Below, piece after piece: positions 12,743-24,131 of a DNA stretch of 64,000 bases. The translations under genes and the position numbers were made by a program. Under the pieces are notes generated by a model. That model did no database searches, was not told the origin of the DNA, and saw only the letters and a list, made by a program, of their open reading frames with translations. Numbering within the stretch: position 1 is the stretch's first letter; every line of letters starts with the position of its first letter. Source of the DNA: Melastoma dodecandrum (taxonomy: Eukaryota > Streptophyta > Magnoliopsida > Myrtales > Melastomataceae); NCBI GenBank assembly GCA_029817715.1, contig JARUPY010000252.1, positions 2,728,001 to 2,792,000 on the forward strand, read 5' to 3'.

Positions 12743-13961
12743 GTATAACTTGTTAGTTTCTGTACAGATCATGTGGGGTATCAACTGTAAATAGCGATGG
12801 AAATTGCAATTTAGTTTGATTCTAATTTCAAGCGCGTTTTGGAAGTTTATATTATAATAATAATAATATATGATAAAATCTGCAATATTCCGGAAATCCA
12901 CTAAAAGAATAATAATAAAGTAGAAAAAGGCGATTTTCATTCGTTTCCATATTTGAATTGATTTCATTTCTTTTTGGGTAATTGTCAACATCATTATCCC
13001 AACCGCATTCATCCTTATCTTCTCTGTTATTTCACCTACAACCACCATTAATTAGATTACGGTTTAATATTTCCTGTCATTTAATTAATAATAAATTTTC
13101 CCAACTCTTCTTATAGCCCACTGACTCAGTTAAATAAAAAATCTAATGGGGTCGAAATCAGAGAAACTACGTGCCCATTTAATGATCATTACCTAATTTT
13201 AACAAAAACAAATTGCTCCCCAAGTCAACATTAATTTCAATTGGCAAGAGTTATAAATTTCCTCCTTTCTTTCTGGAGAAATGCCCATCCGGGGATATAA
13301 CTTCTGTCTGCTGACAAAGCTCACCAACATTGATTAGTTAAATCATACAAACTTTTGTCCTAACGTATGACTGTGACATATAACTTTGTCCAAGGGAGTG
13401 TTTGGAAAGGATGGGAAATAAAAAGGAAAGGAAAAATGGATGTTCCCTGGCCGGGTTTTTTTCCCCTTTTCCGTTTCTTTTTTCTACAAAACCAAACGGA
13501 TCCTAATGGACTGAAATGAGTGGATAAAAGTGTAATTTTGAGAACATTGAGGGGGCTTTGCTGAAATTACGGAATCATAATTTTAGAGCGGTCGACGGGA
13601 ATCACAAGTCAAACGGGCATCGATAGCATTGGCTCCACTGGCAACGGCTAGTTTTTTGAGAAATTTTGTAATTGACAAAAATGTCCCTGTGAAAAAGCAA
13701 AATAGTCCATCATGAAATTCGATGGAGCTTGAGGTATAGAGGACTATACCGTCATTTCAGTACTCTAACGGTCGTCTGGTTCCTTCGCCCCTCTGCTCAT
13801 AAACGTAACGTCGCGATTAATTCACTCACTCATTCCCTCTCTCTTTCTCACACACACACACACACACCCACGCCACAATTCAAATCAAACGCGAAAATTC
13901 AAACGCATTCTCTGCCTTTTCATCTTCTTCTTCTTCTTTGGGGTCTTCGATCTCTGTAGCG
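12743..13961. other. AT-rich spacer between WNK11 and KIN-12F
   Basis: No gene seen. The first 300 bases are probably the WNK11 3' UTR. A (CA)n microsatellite lies at about 13849-13867 and a CTT-rich run just before 13960, both likely within the KIN-12F leader. Confidence 0.4.
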
Positions 13962-16900
13962 ATGAAGTCAACCAAGTCCGCGCTATCATCTTCGGCCATC
14001 CGCAACTTCCTCGCCAGATCCACTTCCACCAAGCAGAAATCGATCCTCAAGAACCACCAGCCGAGCTCCGAGAATGCTCCCCCTCCTAATCCTAACATCC
14101 CGATCTCTGACATCGAGTACATGGATCCGAAGCTGGAGAAGGAGAGGTCCAACGGTTTCGTGGAATCCGTTGCTCCGGAAGTGCCCTACGATGATATCAC
14201 GGAGGTACTATTATATTGCATCCTTGTGGTATTGACTGAAGTGTGGGCTTGCTGATGATGTTGTGTAATTTGTGGTGATTTCGGCAGAAGGAAGATGGTG
14301 TTCCACGGAAGCAATGCGCGTTGGAGCAACCTTCAGACGCGGCAGTGAAGGTAAGGTCTAGTGCGCACTTCTTTGATGGTGTTTTGGTACTGATGTAACG
14401 AAATCAATGACGCATCAATGTGTGCTATCCATAGGTGGTTGTGAGGATTAAGCCTGAAAGTGGTCATGATGGGGGTGTCAAACGAGATAACAAAGGGTTG
14501 TCTGATACGATGTTCTTTGGAGATCGTGAATTCACATTTGATTCAGTTCTTGATTCAAATTCCACCCAGGTTTGCAGATCTTTCTTTTTTTACTGATATG
14601 CCTGGAAATTTCTATATAAAGACAAAAAATGATAAGGAAAGTTTGTGATGAGAATGTAGCATGTATGCTTTGTTAACTGGTAGATTTTCACACTAGTCCT
14701 ACGTGTTGTCCATCAGGAAGACGTGTTTCAAATGGTCGGAGTCCCTTTGGTAAAGAATGCAATGACCGGATACAACACAACTGTTTTATCATATGGCCAG
14801 GTAGGTTCTCCACTGTATTTCGAAACTCCTTTTCCGCATTCATTCCAATTCTGGAAAATACGTGAGCTTTTCTACATGTTGCCAACTTGACAGAGCGGTA
14901 GTGGAAAGACTTACACCATGTGGGGTCCTCCCAGCTCTATGGTAGAAGAATCATCCCAGAGTCAGCAGGGTCTTGTTCCACGTATCTTCCAGATGTTGTT
15001 CTCTGAGATTGAGCTGGTATTGAACATTCTCTGTCATTAAAGTGCGAGTGCTAAGTGCTTCAGCTTCTTCCTTCACGTAGTTTTCCCCCTCATGATAGGA
15101 GCAAGAGAAGTGCGAAGGGAAAGACACTAATTATCAGTGCCGTTGTTCTTTTCTCGAGGTACGTGTTGTTTGAATACTGTAAAACAGAAATACCGAACAT
15201 GCTGGGAGTTCCCCGAAATAATTAATGCACATTGCAGATCCACAATGACCAAATTGGTGACCTGCTTGATCCGACTCAAAGAAATCTTCAAGTAAGAAAA
15301 TTGTCAGATTCTTCACGACCTCTTATCTGAAAAATTAGATATGATAAATTCTTTTGTTTTGCCAGATAAGGGATGACCAAAAGAATGGATTGTATGTTGA
15401 GAACCTCACTGAGGAATATGTTAGTGGCTATGACGAAGTTGCTCAGATGTTGATCAAGGTGCGATAAAGCGTGACTATAAGATTCAACTCTTTGATATCA
15501 TATTGCAAAAGTCTGTAGTCCTCAAATCTGTAGGCTCACTGATGTTCTTTGCTTAAATCTGTTTCAGGGTCTTTCCAATAGAAAAGTGGGTGCAACGAGT
15601 GTAAACTCTAGGAGCTCTAGGTCACATATTATTTTCACTTGTATCATCGAATCCTGGAGGAAGGTATAAAGTGCAACTTTCTATTTGAATTGCATTGGAG
15701 GCAAGCTACAGTATTATGTCTCCAATTTTGCGTTGTGGGAATGCCCGGTTAAGCTGTATAAATTTTGCAGGGATCAACATCCAAATGCTTCAGTAGCACG
15801 AGAACTAGTAGAATCAGCCTCGTTGATCTTGCTGGACTGGATAGAAACAAAATTGAAGATGCTGGTAAACCATGTCTCAGAGAAGCAAAAAGTGTTAAGA
15901 AATCTCTCTCCCATCTTGGGCAAGTCTCCGGAATTATTCTCATACATATCTCAACTGCTTGCTGCAAGATGCTCTTTGATTTAGGGTTTAGGTCTCAGGG
16001 CTTTCAAGGACTCATCAATTCCTGTGTTATATTTCAGATCCTTGGTCAATGGTTTAGTGAAAAGAAGACAATCCGGAGATGGTGAGGTATCGTATGAAGG
16101 TTCTAGCTTAACACATCTGTTGCAGGAATCATTTGGTGGCAATGCTAAACTTGTGGTCGTATGTGCCGTGTCTGCTGACACAAGGTAATAAGCAGACTTT
16201 GGTGACAGTTTCTTGCTCGTGTTTATATCTTTTCTGTAACATTAAACATTTTATGTATGCAGAAATGAAAGTGAAACACTGAGCACACTCAGATTTGGAC
16301 AACGGGTGAAATACTTGCAAAATGAGCCAGTAGTAAATGAGATAACAGAGGATGATGTCAATGGTTTGAGCGATCAAATACGCCAGCTAAAGGTATGGAA
16401 GGTCAACCCTCCATTTCATTTGACTCGTACATCCTTTCCGTCTTTCACTCATTTCCTGTTGCAGGAGGAACTCATCAAAGCAAAGTCTAGTGCACATAAT
16501 ACTCTTGGAAACAGCAGATATTTCTTTGGGCCAAACGCACGGGATAGCCTCAATTACCTTAGAGTGAGCCTCAACAGGTCTCTTCTGCTGCCTCATGCAG
16601 ATCATGACGTCGAGGAAGAGATAAATTTAGATGCAGATGATGTGAAGGAATTGTGCAAGCAGCTCGATGAATTGACTGATTCTGAAGATAAAGTCATCGA
16701 CTCGTCTCGAAAAGACAACTTTGTTCGCTGTTCTTCTATCGCGGAAAGTTGCGGTACTGAATCCAGTGAGATGTACGCAAACTGTGGGGAGGACTTTGAA
16801 CTTGAAGAGAGCAACAGTATTCAAGATCACCATGAACTTTCTCCAGAAGAAAGCCTGACATCAACTGAAATGTTTGTCAGTTGCCAGGACACATCACTGT

Positions 16901-18883
16901 CAATTGGCTCAAGCCGTTGCTCTCAAATCCTTGAAGAACCAACTCTGACGGAATCCCCCAAATTCGGAAGATCTCCAAGGATGAGTGTAACCGTTTCATC
17001 TAGATTGCTTGCAAGTGAACAGAATGCTGCAGATGGAGAGAATGTCACACCAGACGGGGTCAAAAAGTCCCTTAGACAATCTCTACAGCCCAGCACTGGA
17101 CCCGTGGAGTCCTTGGCAGCAAGCCTCCAAAGGGGATTGGAGATAATTGAATCTCATGAACGGAAAAAATTGCTGAACAAGTCTACTGTTTCCTTTTCTT
17201 TTGAACACTTGGCGTTGAAACCCAGTCCAGAGGTTGACAAGGAAAAGGCATCCGAAGAGAAAGAGTCTATAGATGGACGATTAGCCTCATTCGTCTGCTC
17301 TTCCTGCCGAAGAAGAAGGTCAAGTATCGGTTCTGACAAGATCCAAGATAGCCTTAAGACCTGGATTGTTTCATCAGAAGCTGGAAAGGTAAGTTCATAG
17401 TGTTTGTTGTTCTCATTAGAACACTCGGAAGCAAAGTCTACACTCCCCTCACTGACTTCTTGCTGCCTCTTCCATGATCAGGAAAAAGGAAATGATGATT
17501 CAGAAGCTTTAAAAAGAATAAAGGAGCTCGAAACCCTGTGCCAGGAGCAAGCAGCAAAAATTGAACAGGTAATTTCTCGTTGATGACCCACCTTTTCCTA
17601 TGTAATTTTCGATTATATGTTTCTGAGAGGGTTCTAATTCGAGCTTTTACAGTTAGAGCAGCATTCAACCATGGAAAAAACCGGAAGATTCTCCTGTATC
17701 CCTCATGAGGAACTGAAAGAAGAAAATATGTGTCCTGAACAGGAGAAGGTTCTGCAGCTTGTAAAGATTGGCGAATCCGAGAAAAGCCTGGTGGAGGAAA
17801 GATGTGAGATCAAGGAAGTCAGAGAGGAGCGACAAAACCAGGACGTAGACAGCTCTATCGAAATGAATGAGAAGGAAGCGCTGCTTAGGGAAATCGAAAT
17901 GCTGAGAGGCAAACTGCAATCATATGAGTGTGGTGGTATTCCCGACAGGTCCACCAATAAAATGAGAATGTCACTGCTGTCAAGGTCCATGCAGTTGCGG
18001 AAGAGTTGCCTGGGATTGTCCCACCCTAATGAGGAAGAACTTGAGAGGGAAAGAGAGAGGTGGTTAGAAATGGAAAGCGAGTGGATCTCCCTGACTGATG
18101 AGCTGAGGATTGACATCGAAACCCACCGCCACCGTGCTGAGAACCTGGAGATGGAACTAAGGAATGAGAAGAATTGCACGGAGGAGCTAGAGGATGTAGT
18201 CCATCGATCTGTTCTTAATCACGCCAGGATGATCGAGCATTACTCCGAACTTCAGGAGAAACACAACGATTTGGTCGAGAGGCACAGGGCAATCATGGAA
18301 TGGATAGCCGAAGTAAAGAAGGCAGCCACCAAGGCAGGTAGAAGGGGTAAGGGCGCTCGTTCTGCCAAGTTGCTGGCAGCTGAGCTATCTGCTGTGAGCG
18401 TTGAGAGGGAAAGGGAGAGGAAACGCCTGAGAAAGGAGAACGAGAGACTGAAGGCCCAACTTAGGGACACGGCTGAAGCAGTTCACGCTGCCGGAGAACT
18501 TCTTGTTCGGCTGAGAGAGGCAGAGCAAGCCACTTCCGCTGCTGAGGTAAAAAACTAACTACTAATAAAAGTGAATATCCGAGACGATGATCGTCATCGC
18601 AAGGCAAACTGATTTTTTATGTTGGCAGGAGAACTTGGGGGCCGTCCAGGAAGACAACGAGAAGCTGAGGAAGCAAGTGGAGAAACTGAAGAAGAAGCAC
18701 AAGGCAGAGATATCCACTATGAAGCAGTACTTCGCAGAGAGCAAGCTACCACAATCTGCATTGCAGCCGACATACTATGCTGAGGAGGAGGATACCGAGG
18801 TCGGTCACAGGGCAGTGTCGCACATCGACGATGATCAGGCCTGGAGAGCAGAATTCGGAGCCATATACCAAGATCACTACTAA
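13962..18883 (+). CDS. KIN12F: Kinesin-like protein KIN-12F
   Basis: Plant kinesin-12 subfamily protein, 1178 aa from 16 exons: 13962-14204, 14288-14350, 14435-14569, 14717-14800, 14894-15016, 15099-15158, 15238-15291, 15366-15458, 15568-15663, 15771-15919, 16038-16184, 16263-16392, 16465-17388, 17482-17568, 17653-18546, 18629-18883. N-terminal basic extension, then a motor domain (about 95-430) with P-loop GQSGSGKT (174-181) and switch I SSRSH (301-305). Switch II reads DLAGLD (336-341) instead of DLAGSE, and the usual PYRDSKLT loop is replaced by SYEGSSLT. After the neck come long charged coiled-coil stretches (about 640-1130). The divergent motor fits the Arabidopsis At3g20150 type rather than the phragmoplast kinesins KIN-12A/B. 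Intron 15920-16037 needs a GC donor (TGG/GCAAGT). Confidence 0.92.
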
Positions 18884-19402
18884 TAACGGGGCCCTTGAAC
18901 TTTTGCATCAGACGACCCTTCTCGGGTTGCTGCTCATTTGCATGATTTGCGTCTGTCTCTTGGCATATTATTATATTCTTTCCAGATTATATGGCGAATT
19001 TGTTATCCAATTGATTGATTGATGATAAAATTGTGTCAAAACGTCAATCCGAAAACTCAGTGACAGAGCAACGGAACGATCCTAAAGAAGATGGCGTTGG
19101 CTACATCTCCAAACACCGCCGATCGGCCATAACCATAACCTCTGTCCAGTCGGAGGGAGGTCTCTCTGTCCCCCCTAGCCCTCCGGAGCCTTCATGGGCT
19201 CCATGCGGTTCTTCTATTAAGCTGGAAGGTTGGGATTTCGCACGGGCTTGTTAGGATTGGTCATTGATGGTTTCATCATTGGAGCATTTGCTTTCATCAT
19301 TGATGGTTTCCACAAGCAAAAGCCAGCTTTGGCAGCTTTGAAGAGAATGTTGGGTGGTGGATGCATTTTGCTTACTTGGAATACTCCACTCCTGTCTACT
19401 TC
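18884..19402. other. Convergent spacer between KIN-12F and the LOG-like gene
   Basis: Contains the 3' flanks of two convergent genes. At 19258-19310 a motif around CATTGATGGTTTC is repeated twice about 35 bases apart. No gene recognised. Confidence 0.4.
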
Positions 19403-20552
19403 CTATTTGGGACTTTTTTGAAGTCTAACAACAACTTCCTCATCCAGGGGGAGATTATAGAACTCAGACAAAAATGTCAAGGCATCGGAATTATTGTCGC
19501 AGACCTTCCATAGGGATGGGACTTCTCCTTCGGCAATCGTTCCCCAGTTCACACAATCATCCAGAAAGTCCAGCAGCTTGGAGTAGAACGAGTCGTAGTT
19601 CATCAACAGGAAGGGAACCGGGAGAGTCGATCCGATCCTCTCTAACTGAATCAGGGCCATGATCTCAAACATTTCGTCCAGAGTGCCAATTCCACCAGGG
19701 AGAGCAATAACTGCAGTCCTATCGGACTCTCTGTTCCTAACCGCTGCATCCACCAATCCATGTTTCCTTGCAGAGAAGAACCTAGCAATTTGCGGGTCGT
19801 TAATCGGCATTTCAACGATGAAGTTCATACGGACAAGAAGGTAATCAAGCAGTGTCTACCTGCAGGTGAGATAGGATTCTGCAGGCAGGTAGGGGTGGAA
19901 ACTCGAGACCGTCCACTCTCCGGCTTCTTTACCAATCTTGAGTCCGGCGACCGGCAGCCCAGCATCTAATGCACCCCTTGTCACAGCATCCATTAGGCCA
20001 GGACCAGCGCCCGACCAAGTTGTGCAGTTCAAAAGTTTTGCCACCTGGTGAGATAAAAGAACAATCTTGTAAGATAGATCTGGGGTGGCCATAAACAAGA
20101 ACAAGGAAATGTGTTCGTTGCTGCATTAGAGTTCCTTCCACTTGCCTGGAAACTCAAATCGAACACTTTCGAGTAATGATCGTGACCTGGTCCCATCCTC
20201 GAGGAACCGAGATATACGACCCCCCTGCCGACCCGACGAATTAGCTCGTAGCAGCGGTTTATTTCCTTCCTGACCTTTCGGACAATAAAGACGACGAGTT
20301 AGAGAACGTCATTGGCTCCTGTTAAAGAGCAAGCAGGGAGTGTACCTCGTTCGGGCTGGCTCTCTCCTTGAAACCGGTTGGCTCGTGTTGGCCGCACGTT
20401 ATCGATTTTCGGCGCGGCCTACTCTCCCATAGAGACACGCGGGCATGACTGCTTGTCCATCTAGGACGAGAAGATGGAAGCCACGGTAGCTCGCGCCGGG
20501 CAACGTCGGGACACGAACGGGATCCAACGGAGCAGAAAACAGAGGATCCCAT
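19403..20552 (-). CDS. LOG-family protein (cytokinin riboside monophosphate phosphoribohydrolase-like)
   Basis: Member of the LOG (formerly lysine decarboxylase-like) fold, 299 aa in four exons: 20552-20346, 20274-20146, 20044-19860, 19781-19403. The family motif PGGIGTLDE is intact, as are GRGVVYLGSSR and TTWSGAGPGLMDA of the nucleotide-binding fold. The first 60 residues are rich in Ser, Arg and Pro, which could be an organelle-targeting peptide. It resembles the divergent Arabidopsis At1g50575 type more than classical LOG1-LOG9, so cytokinin activation is possible but not shown. The intron 20045-20145 uses an apparent GC donor (CAG/GCAAGT). The joined frame sums to exactly 300 codons. It lies about 400 bases head-to-head from the xylosyltransferase pseudogene. 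Confidence 0.87.
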
Positions 20553-20946
20553 AACCGGAGACGATCCGAAGAAGCAAGAGCTTTTCTCAAAGAAACAGCA
20601 GACGAGACGTCAAATTGACGGACAGAGACGGTTGGCGTTGGAACCCAATCCGGGGCGAGAACGATTCGACGGAATCGGATTCTACAGGTCTTCCCCTTTT
20701 TCTTCTTCTTCTTGGGTTTGTCCGAAGCAACGACGGCGAGAAAGGAGTAAGCCCGAAAGCAGGCCAGAACAACAGAGACGGAGCGTCGAAGAAGAAGCCC
20801 AAGAGCGAGAGCTTCATGGGCCTCTCAGATAGTCGTCGAAAGGAACCCTCTTCCACAATCCCAAACAAAAACCTACGACGGAGTCCCATTTTGTCCAAAT
20901 CCCAATTGAATCTCTCGTCACCATCAACTGGAAACGAAGGACTTGA

Positions 20947-22901
20947 CAAAGCTTTGAATGCAACAGAGAAATTGTATCTGTCCTCAAAAAGTCGATCCTC
21001 CTCATCTTCGCCTTCAACATCCTGTCCATCTGCCTCTACTTCCTTCCCCAGTCATCTTTACCTGCACCCGATGACTCCGACGACGATCGCAACGAGCTCT
21101 CCTCCCTCAAGCCCTGGCCTTCCCTTCCGTCCTTCCTTCCTTGGTCCTCTAACCGCAGCCGAGACCCAGAATCCTGCGAGTCCTTCTTCGGTAATGGGTT
21201 CACCCACCGGGTCGACTTCCTCTGCAGGGGCGGCGATAGGGGATGGTTCCGTTGCTATCACAATGTGGTGTTCGGGAGCTCCGTCTGCAAGGGTGGGAGG
21301 GTGAGGATGGCGAGTGTGGAAGGATTCGTATGGCCAGGGGAGGGGAGAGGTTGGAGAGGTCTTGGGGAGGAAGGAGGAAGAGGAGCTGCCCGTTTTCGAG
21401 GAGGGGGCTTTCGAGGTCGAGGGGGACGGTGGGGTCTGGTTCGCAGGGAGGAAGTGGGGGAGCGGGTGTAGGAGGAGGGAGGTTGTCGGGGATGAGGACC
21501 TGGAGAGGTTCTTGCCGGATAACGGCGTGGAGAGGCACACAATGCGGGAGTTGATCGGGAACCTTACTGTGGTATCTAATGGCGAATTGCAATGTGATCT
21601 GTTGAAAAGGTTCCACCAAAAAGGGCAAACTTAATTTCGGAAAGAAACGAGATTCCGGTCCGGTATAACCGAGTTACTCTATTTACAGTCAATAGTTTTA
21701 TAAACGTATCGATGATAGGACTTATCGTGTGGTGCGATATTTATATCAGAATCAATAAGTTCAGTAAAAATTAATAGGCCCGTACGTGAACTTGAGTTTG
21801 AAGAGCGTGTTAAAAAGTGTTGCCACCAAAAATGGGCAAATATAATTTCACATCGGAAAGAAACAAAAGTTTGGTCTAGTGGGATTAATCCTTGTGTGTT
21901 GGGTTTGACATGTGGACTGGTCCGATATTTTAACATGATAAGATATGTCGACTCTGCATTGTTAGGAGTTGTTTCACACGATAACAGATATGTATAGTTT
22001 GTATGCTGCTGCCCGAGTTGTAGGATTGCCTTATTGGCACGTGGACCGGTTCGTTGTATAGTTCGTATGGTCACCGCTCGGTAATGATTGAAACAACTCA
22101 TGACCTTGTTGTCATGTTCCGAGAGTTCTTCTTTGATTGCAATCTCCGATGACCATAAGTACTTCTTCTGCGAGAGTTCTCAGTCGCCCTTGGAAGAAAC
22201 GTGGAAAGCCATGTTCTCCAGCGTGACATACTCGAAGAACTTCACTGGCACTATCTGTTTCCGCCATGCTCGTGCCCCTGGGATATGAGACCGCCATCTT
22301 CAAAGGCCTCTCTAGGAAAATACACTGTGAAGGAGTGTCCATAAAGGATCAATGGAGAAATCCAGACGATAAAATAACTACCCGACTTTCCGAGTTCGGT
22401 GAAATGATAAGAGCATCATTTGGGCTTCCGATAGACGAGCATCTGGTCGAAAGACCCTTATCTGCCCATAATGTGCTCTTCATCCGTAGGGAGGATTATC
22501 GAGCGCATCCTCGTCACGTGGGCAAACTCGAATCGAGGCTGAGCAACGAGCAACACCTATTCGATTCCCTCAAAAGTTGGGCGTCGAGCTACAAGGGTTG
22601 CGAGGTAACTCTCGTGGACGGACTTCTCTCGCACATGCCGATGAAAGATCAGGTCAGGGCCATACAAGACGCTTCGGTGATCATCTCCGCACACGGGGCG
22701 GGGCTAACTCATATCATCTCGGCGACATCTAATGCCGTGATCTTGGAGATAGTAGGTAGCAATTTCTGGCACCCTCATTATGCACTGATCACATGGTGGA
22801 GGGGCTTGGAGTACCACGCCATGAATCTTGAAGGGTCATTTGCGAACCCGGGCGAGGTCATCAATAAGCTCAAGAGCATCATCGAGAACCTCGGATCCTG
22901 A
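20947..22901 (+). pseudogene. XYLT: Broken copy of N-glycan beta-1,2-xylosyltransferase (XYLT, GT61)
   Basis: The Golgi enzyme that adds xylose to the core of plant N-glycans. Recognisable pieces: a signal-anchor helix (ILLIFAFNILSICLYF, from about 20989), then KPWPSLPSFLPW and FGNGFTHRVDFL, then an acidic region, and a well-preserved C-terminal half from 22266 (PLGYETAIFKGLS, ISAHGAGLTHIISAT). Damage: no ATG between the in-frame stop at 20944 and the anchor; frame changes near 21310-21330 and 21350-21365; replacement of about 60 central residues by unrelated sequence (about 21596-22160); and another frame change near 22266. The family is normally about 500 aa. A functional copy may exist elsewhere. 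In gene order it stands where Arabidopsis At5g55500 would be expected. Confidence 0.85.
21596..22160. repeat. Repeat-like insertion inside the XYLT pseudogene
   Basis: This stretch interrupts the xylosyltransferase homology. Two similar segments about 210 bases apart (21613-21650 and 21824-21872) share a CACCAAAAA, GGGCAAA, CGGAAAGAAAC pattern. The CACATCGGAAAG string resembles sequence I associate with plant small LTR (TRIM-type) elements. No terminal repeats or target duplication could be fixed by eye, so the element type is a guess. Confidence 0.4.
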
Positions 22902-23543
22902 CGGGTTAAAACTATCTCGTCTATATGACTTTGAAATTCCCAAAGGAGACAGACACGAATAAGGTTTCAACGTGGTTCACTGCGAGTTGTCTCCGTCTCG
23001 CTAGGCTCGGAAAGGCAGCTTCTTTCGGGGCACGACGACACACAGGGCGTTATGAGAGGGAAGGTTTAAACGGCTGGCTTACAACATAGTTTTAAGGTTA
23101 GATGAGCTGACATTTGACATGATACTGAGAAACTGGATGTACAGAGGAATCTTGTACATGAAAATATTAAGGCAAAAGAGTCGAACGTAACACTTCTTAT
23201 TGCAGTTCGTTTTGCAAGTTTCTCGAAAGAACCAATCAGACGGCATTCCGGGAAATCTGAGCCTTTTCCTTCTATCACAGCCAACCGGTGATCTTCTCTT
23301 CGTTCTTTAATGTTTTTTTTTGGTAGATAAGATTATTGCTGGATTAGATGGCTGTTGTTTCTGGCGGATTTAGGTTAATTCCCGGATGGTGATGCCTTCC
23401 AGGCGTTCGACGAAATGCGTTAATTGTTAGCTCCTGTTGAGGATGCTTACGTTGAAGTTTGGCGATCTGATGTTTTGCTAGGGTTGATTCGTTTTACAAC
23501 GCTGGGAAGGATGGTTACGTGCTTCCCGTCCACTCCCAAGAAG
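22902..23543. other. Spacer after the XYLT pseudogene
   Basis: No coding homology recognised. The last 200 bases probably include the leader of the short gene that begins at 23544. Confidence 0.35.
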
Positions 23544-23723
23544 ATGGCAGGGACTGTCGGGTTTTTTCTCGCCGGAGCAGCGACTTTCTGGTACGGTTTG
23601 CATCTGTGGTATGTCAACATTGGACCTCAGCAGGAACGAATAAGGGCTCGGAATGAGTTCGTCAGGGAGCGCTTGAGGAAGAAGTATGGTGATGCCGCTC
23701 TGGGACAGGGGAAGAAAGAGTGA
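23544..23723 (+). CDS. Small single-helix membrane protein, 59 aa
   Basis: A short frame starting at an ATG after an AAG-rich context gives a 59-residue protein. It has one hydrophobic helix at about residues 3-22 (VGFFLAGAATFWYGLHLWYV), followed by a strongly basic, helical tail with RIRARNEF and ERLRKKYG. The frame is open further upstream to a TTG, but the compact ATG start gives the cleaner protein. The layout resembles small inner-membrane or assembly proteins of mitochondria, yet I recognise no family, and function is unknown. Supporting reality: amphipathic basic tail, sensible composition, and a stop followed by T-rich 3' sequence. Confidence 0.55.
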   Translation: MAGTVGFFLAGAATFWYGLHLWYVNIGPQQERIRARNEFVRERLRKKYGDAALGQGKKE

Positions 23724-24131
23724 GAGCTCTCCGTAATTGCCTGGCCGGGCTTTATCTGCAGCTCCGTGGCTTTTATCGTGTTTAGTTACTACGTTGTACT
23801 GTCTGAAGTTCGCCGTGGAATGCTAGTTTGATTGGCTAGCTGGTTCGTAGGATGATTTCGTCATGAAAAACTGGGTACTGGATCATCAAAATGTAATTTT
23901 TATTACGAGAAAGTAACAAGGTCGAAGTATGGCACGGAGTCAGCTCATCTGTCAAGTTATGGTTTATGTGGTTCGTGGCGATGGTAATTACACGGAGGAA
24001 AAGAATGGAATCAGTACATATGAGAAAGACGAATATATAGCCGGGACCATGAGGAAGAAGAATACGCCTATGCAACTTAGAAGAAGATGCTGCCTCTGTT
24101 AATAGATGGATTGCAGGATACCTACCGTTTC

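Noticed and set aside
20615..21304. Plus-strand open frame of 229 codons rich in Ser and Pro
   Set aside because: It overlaps the xylosyltransferase homology in another frame. Its low-complexity composition is a frame artefact of that gene.
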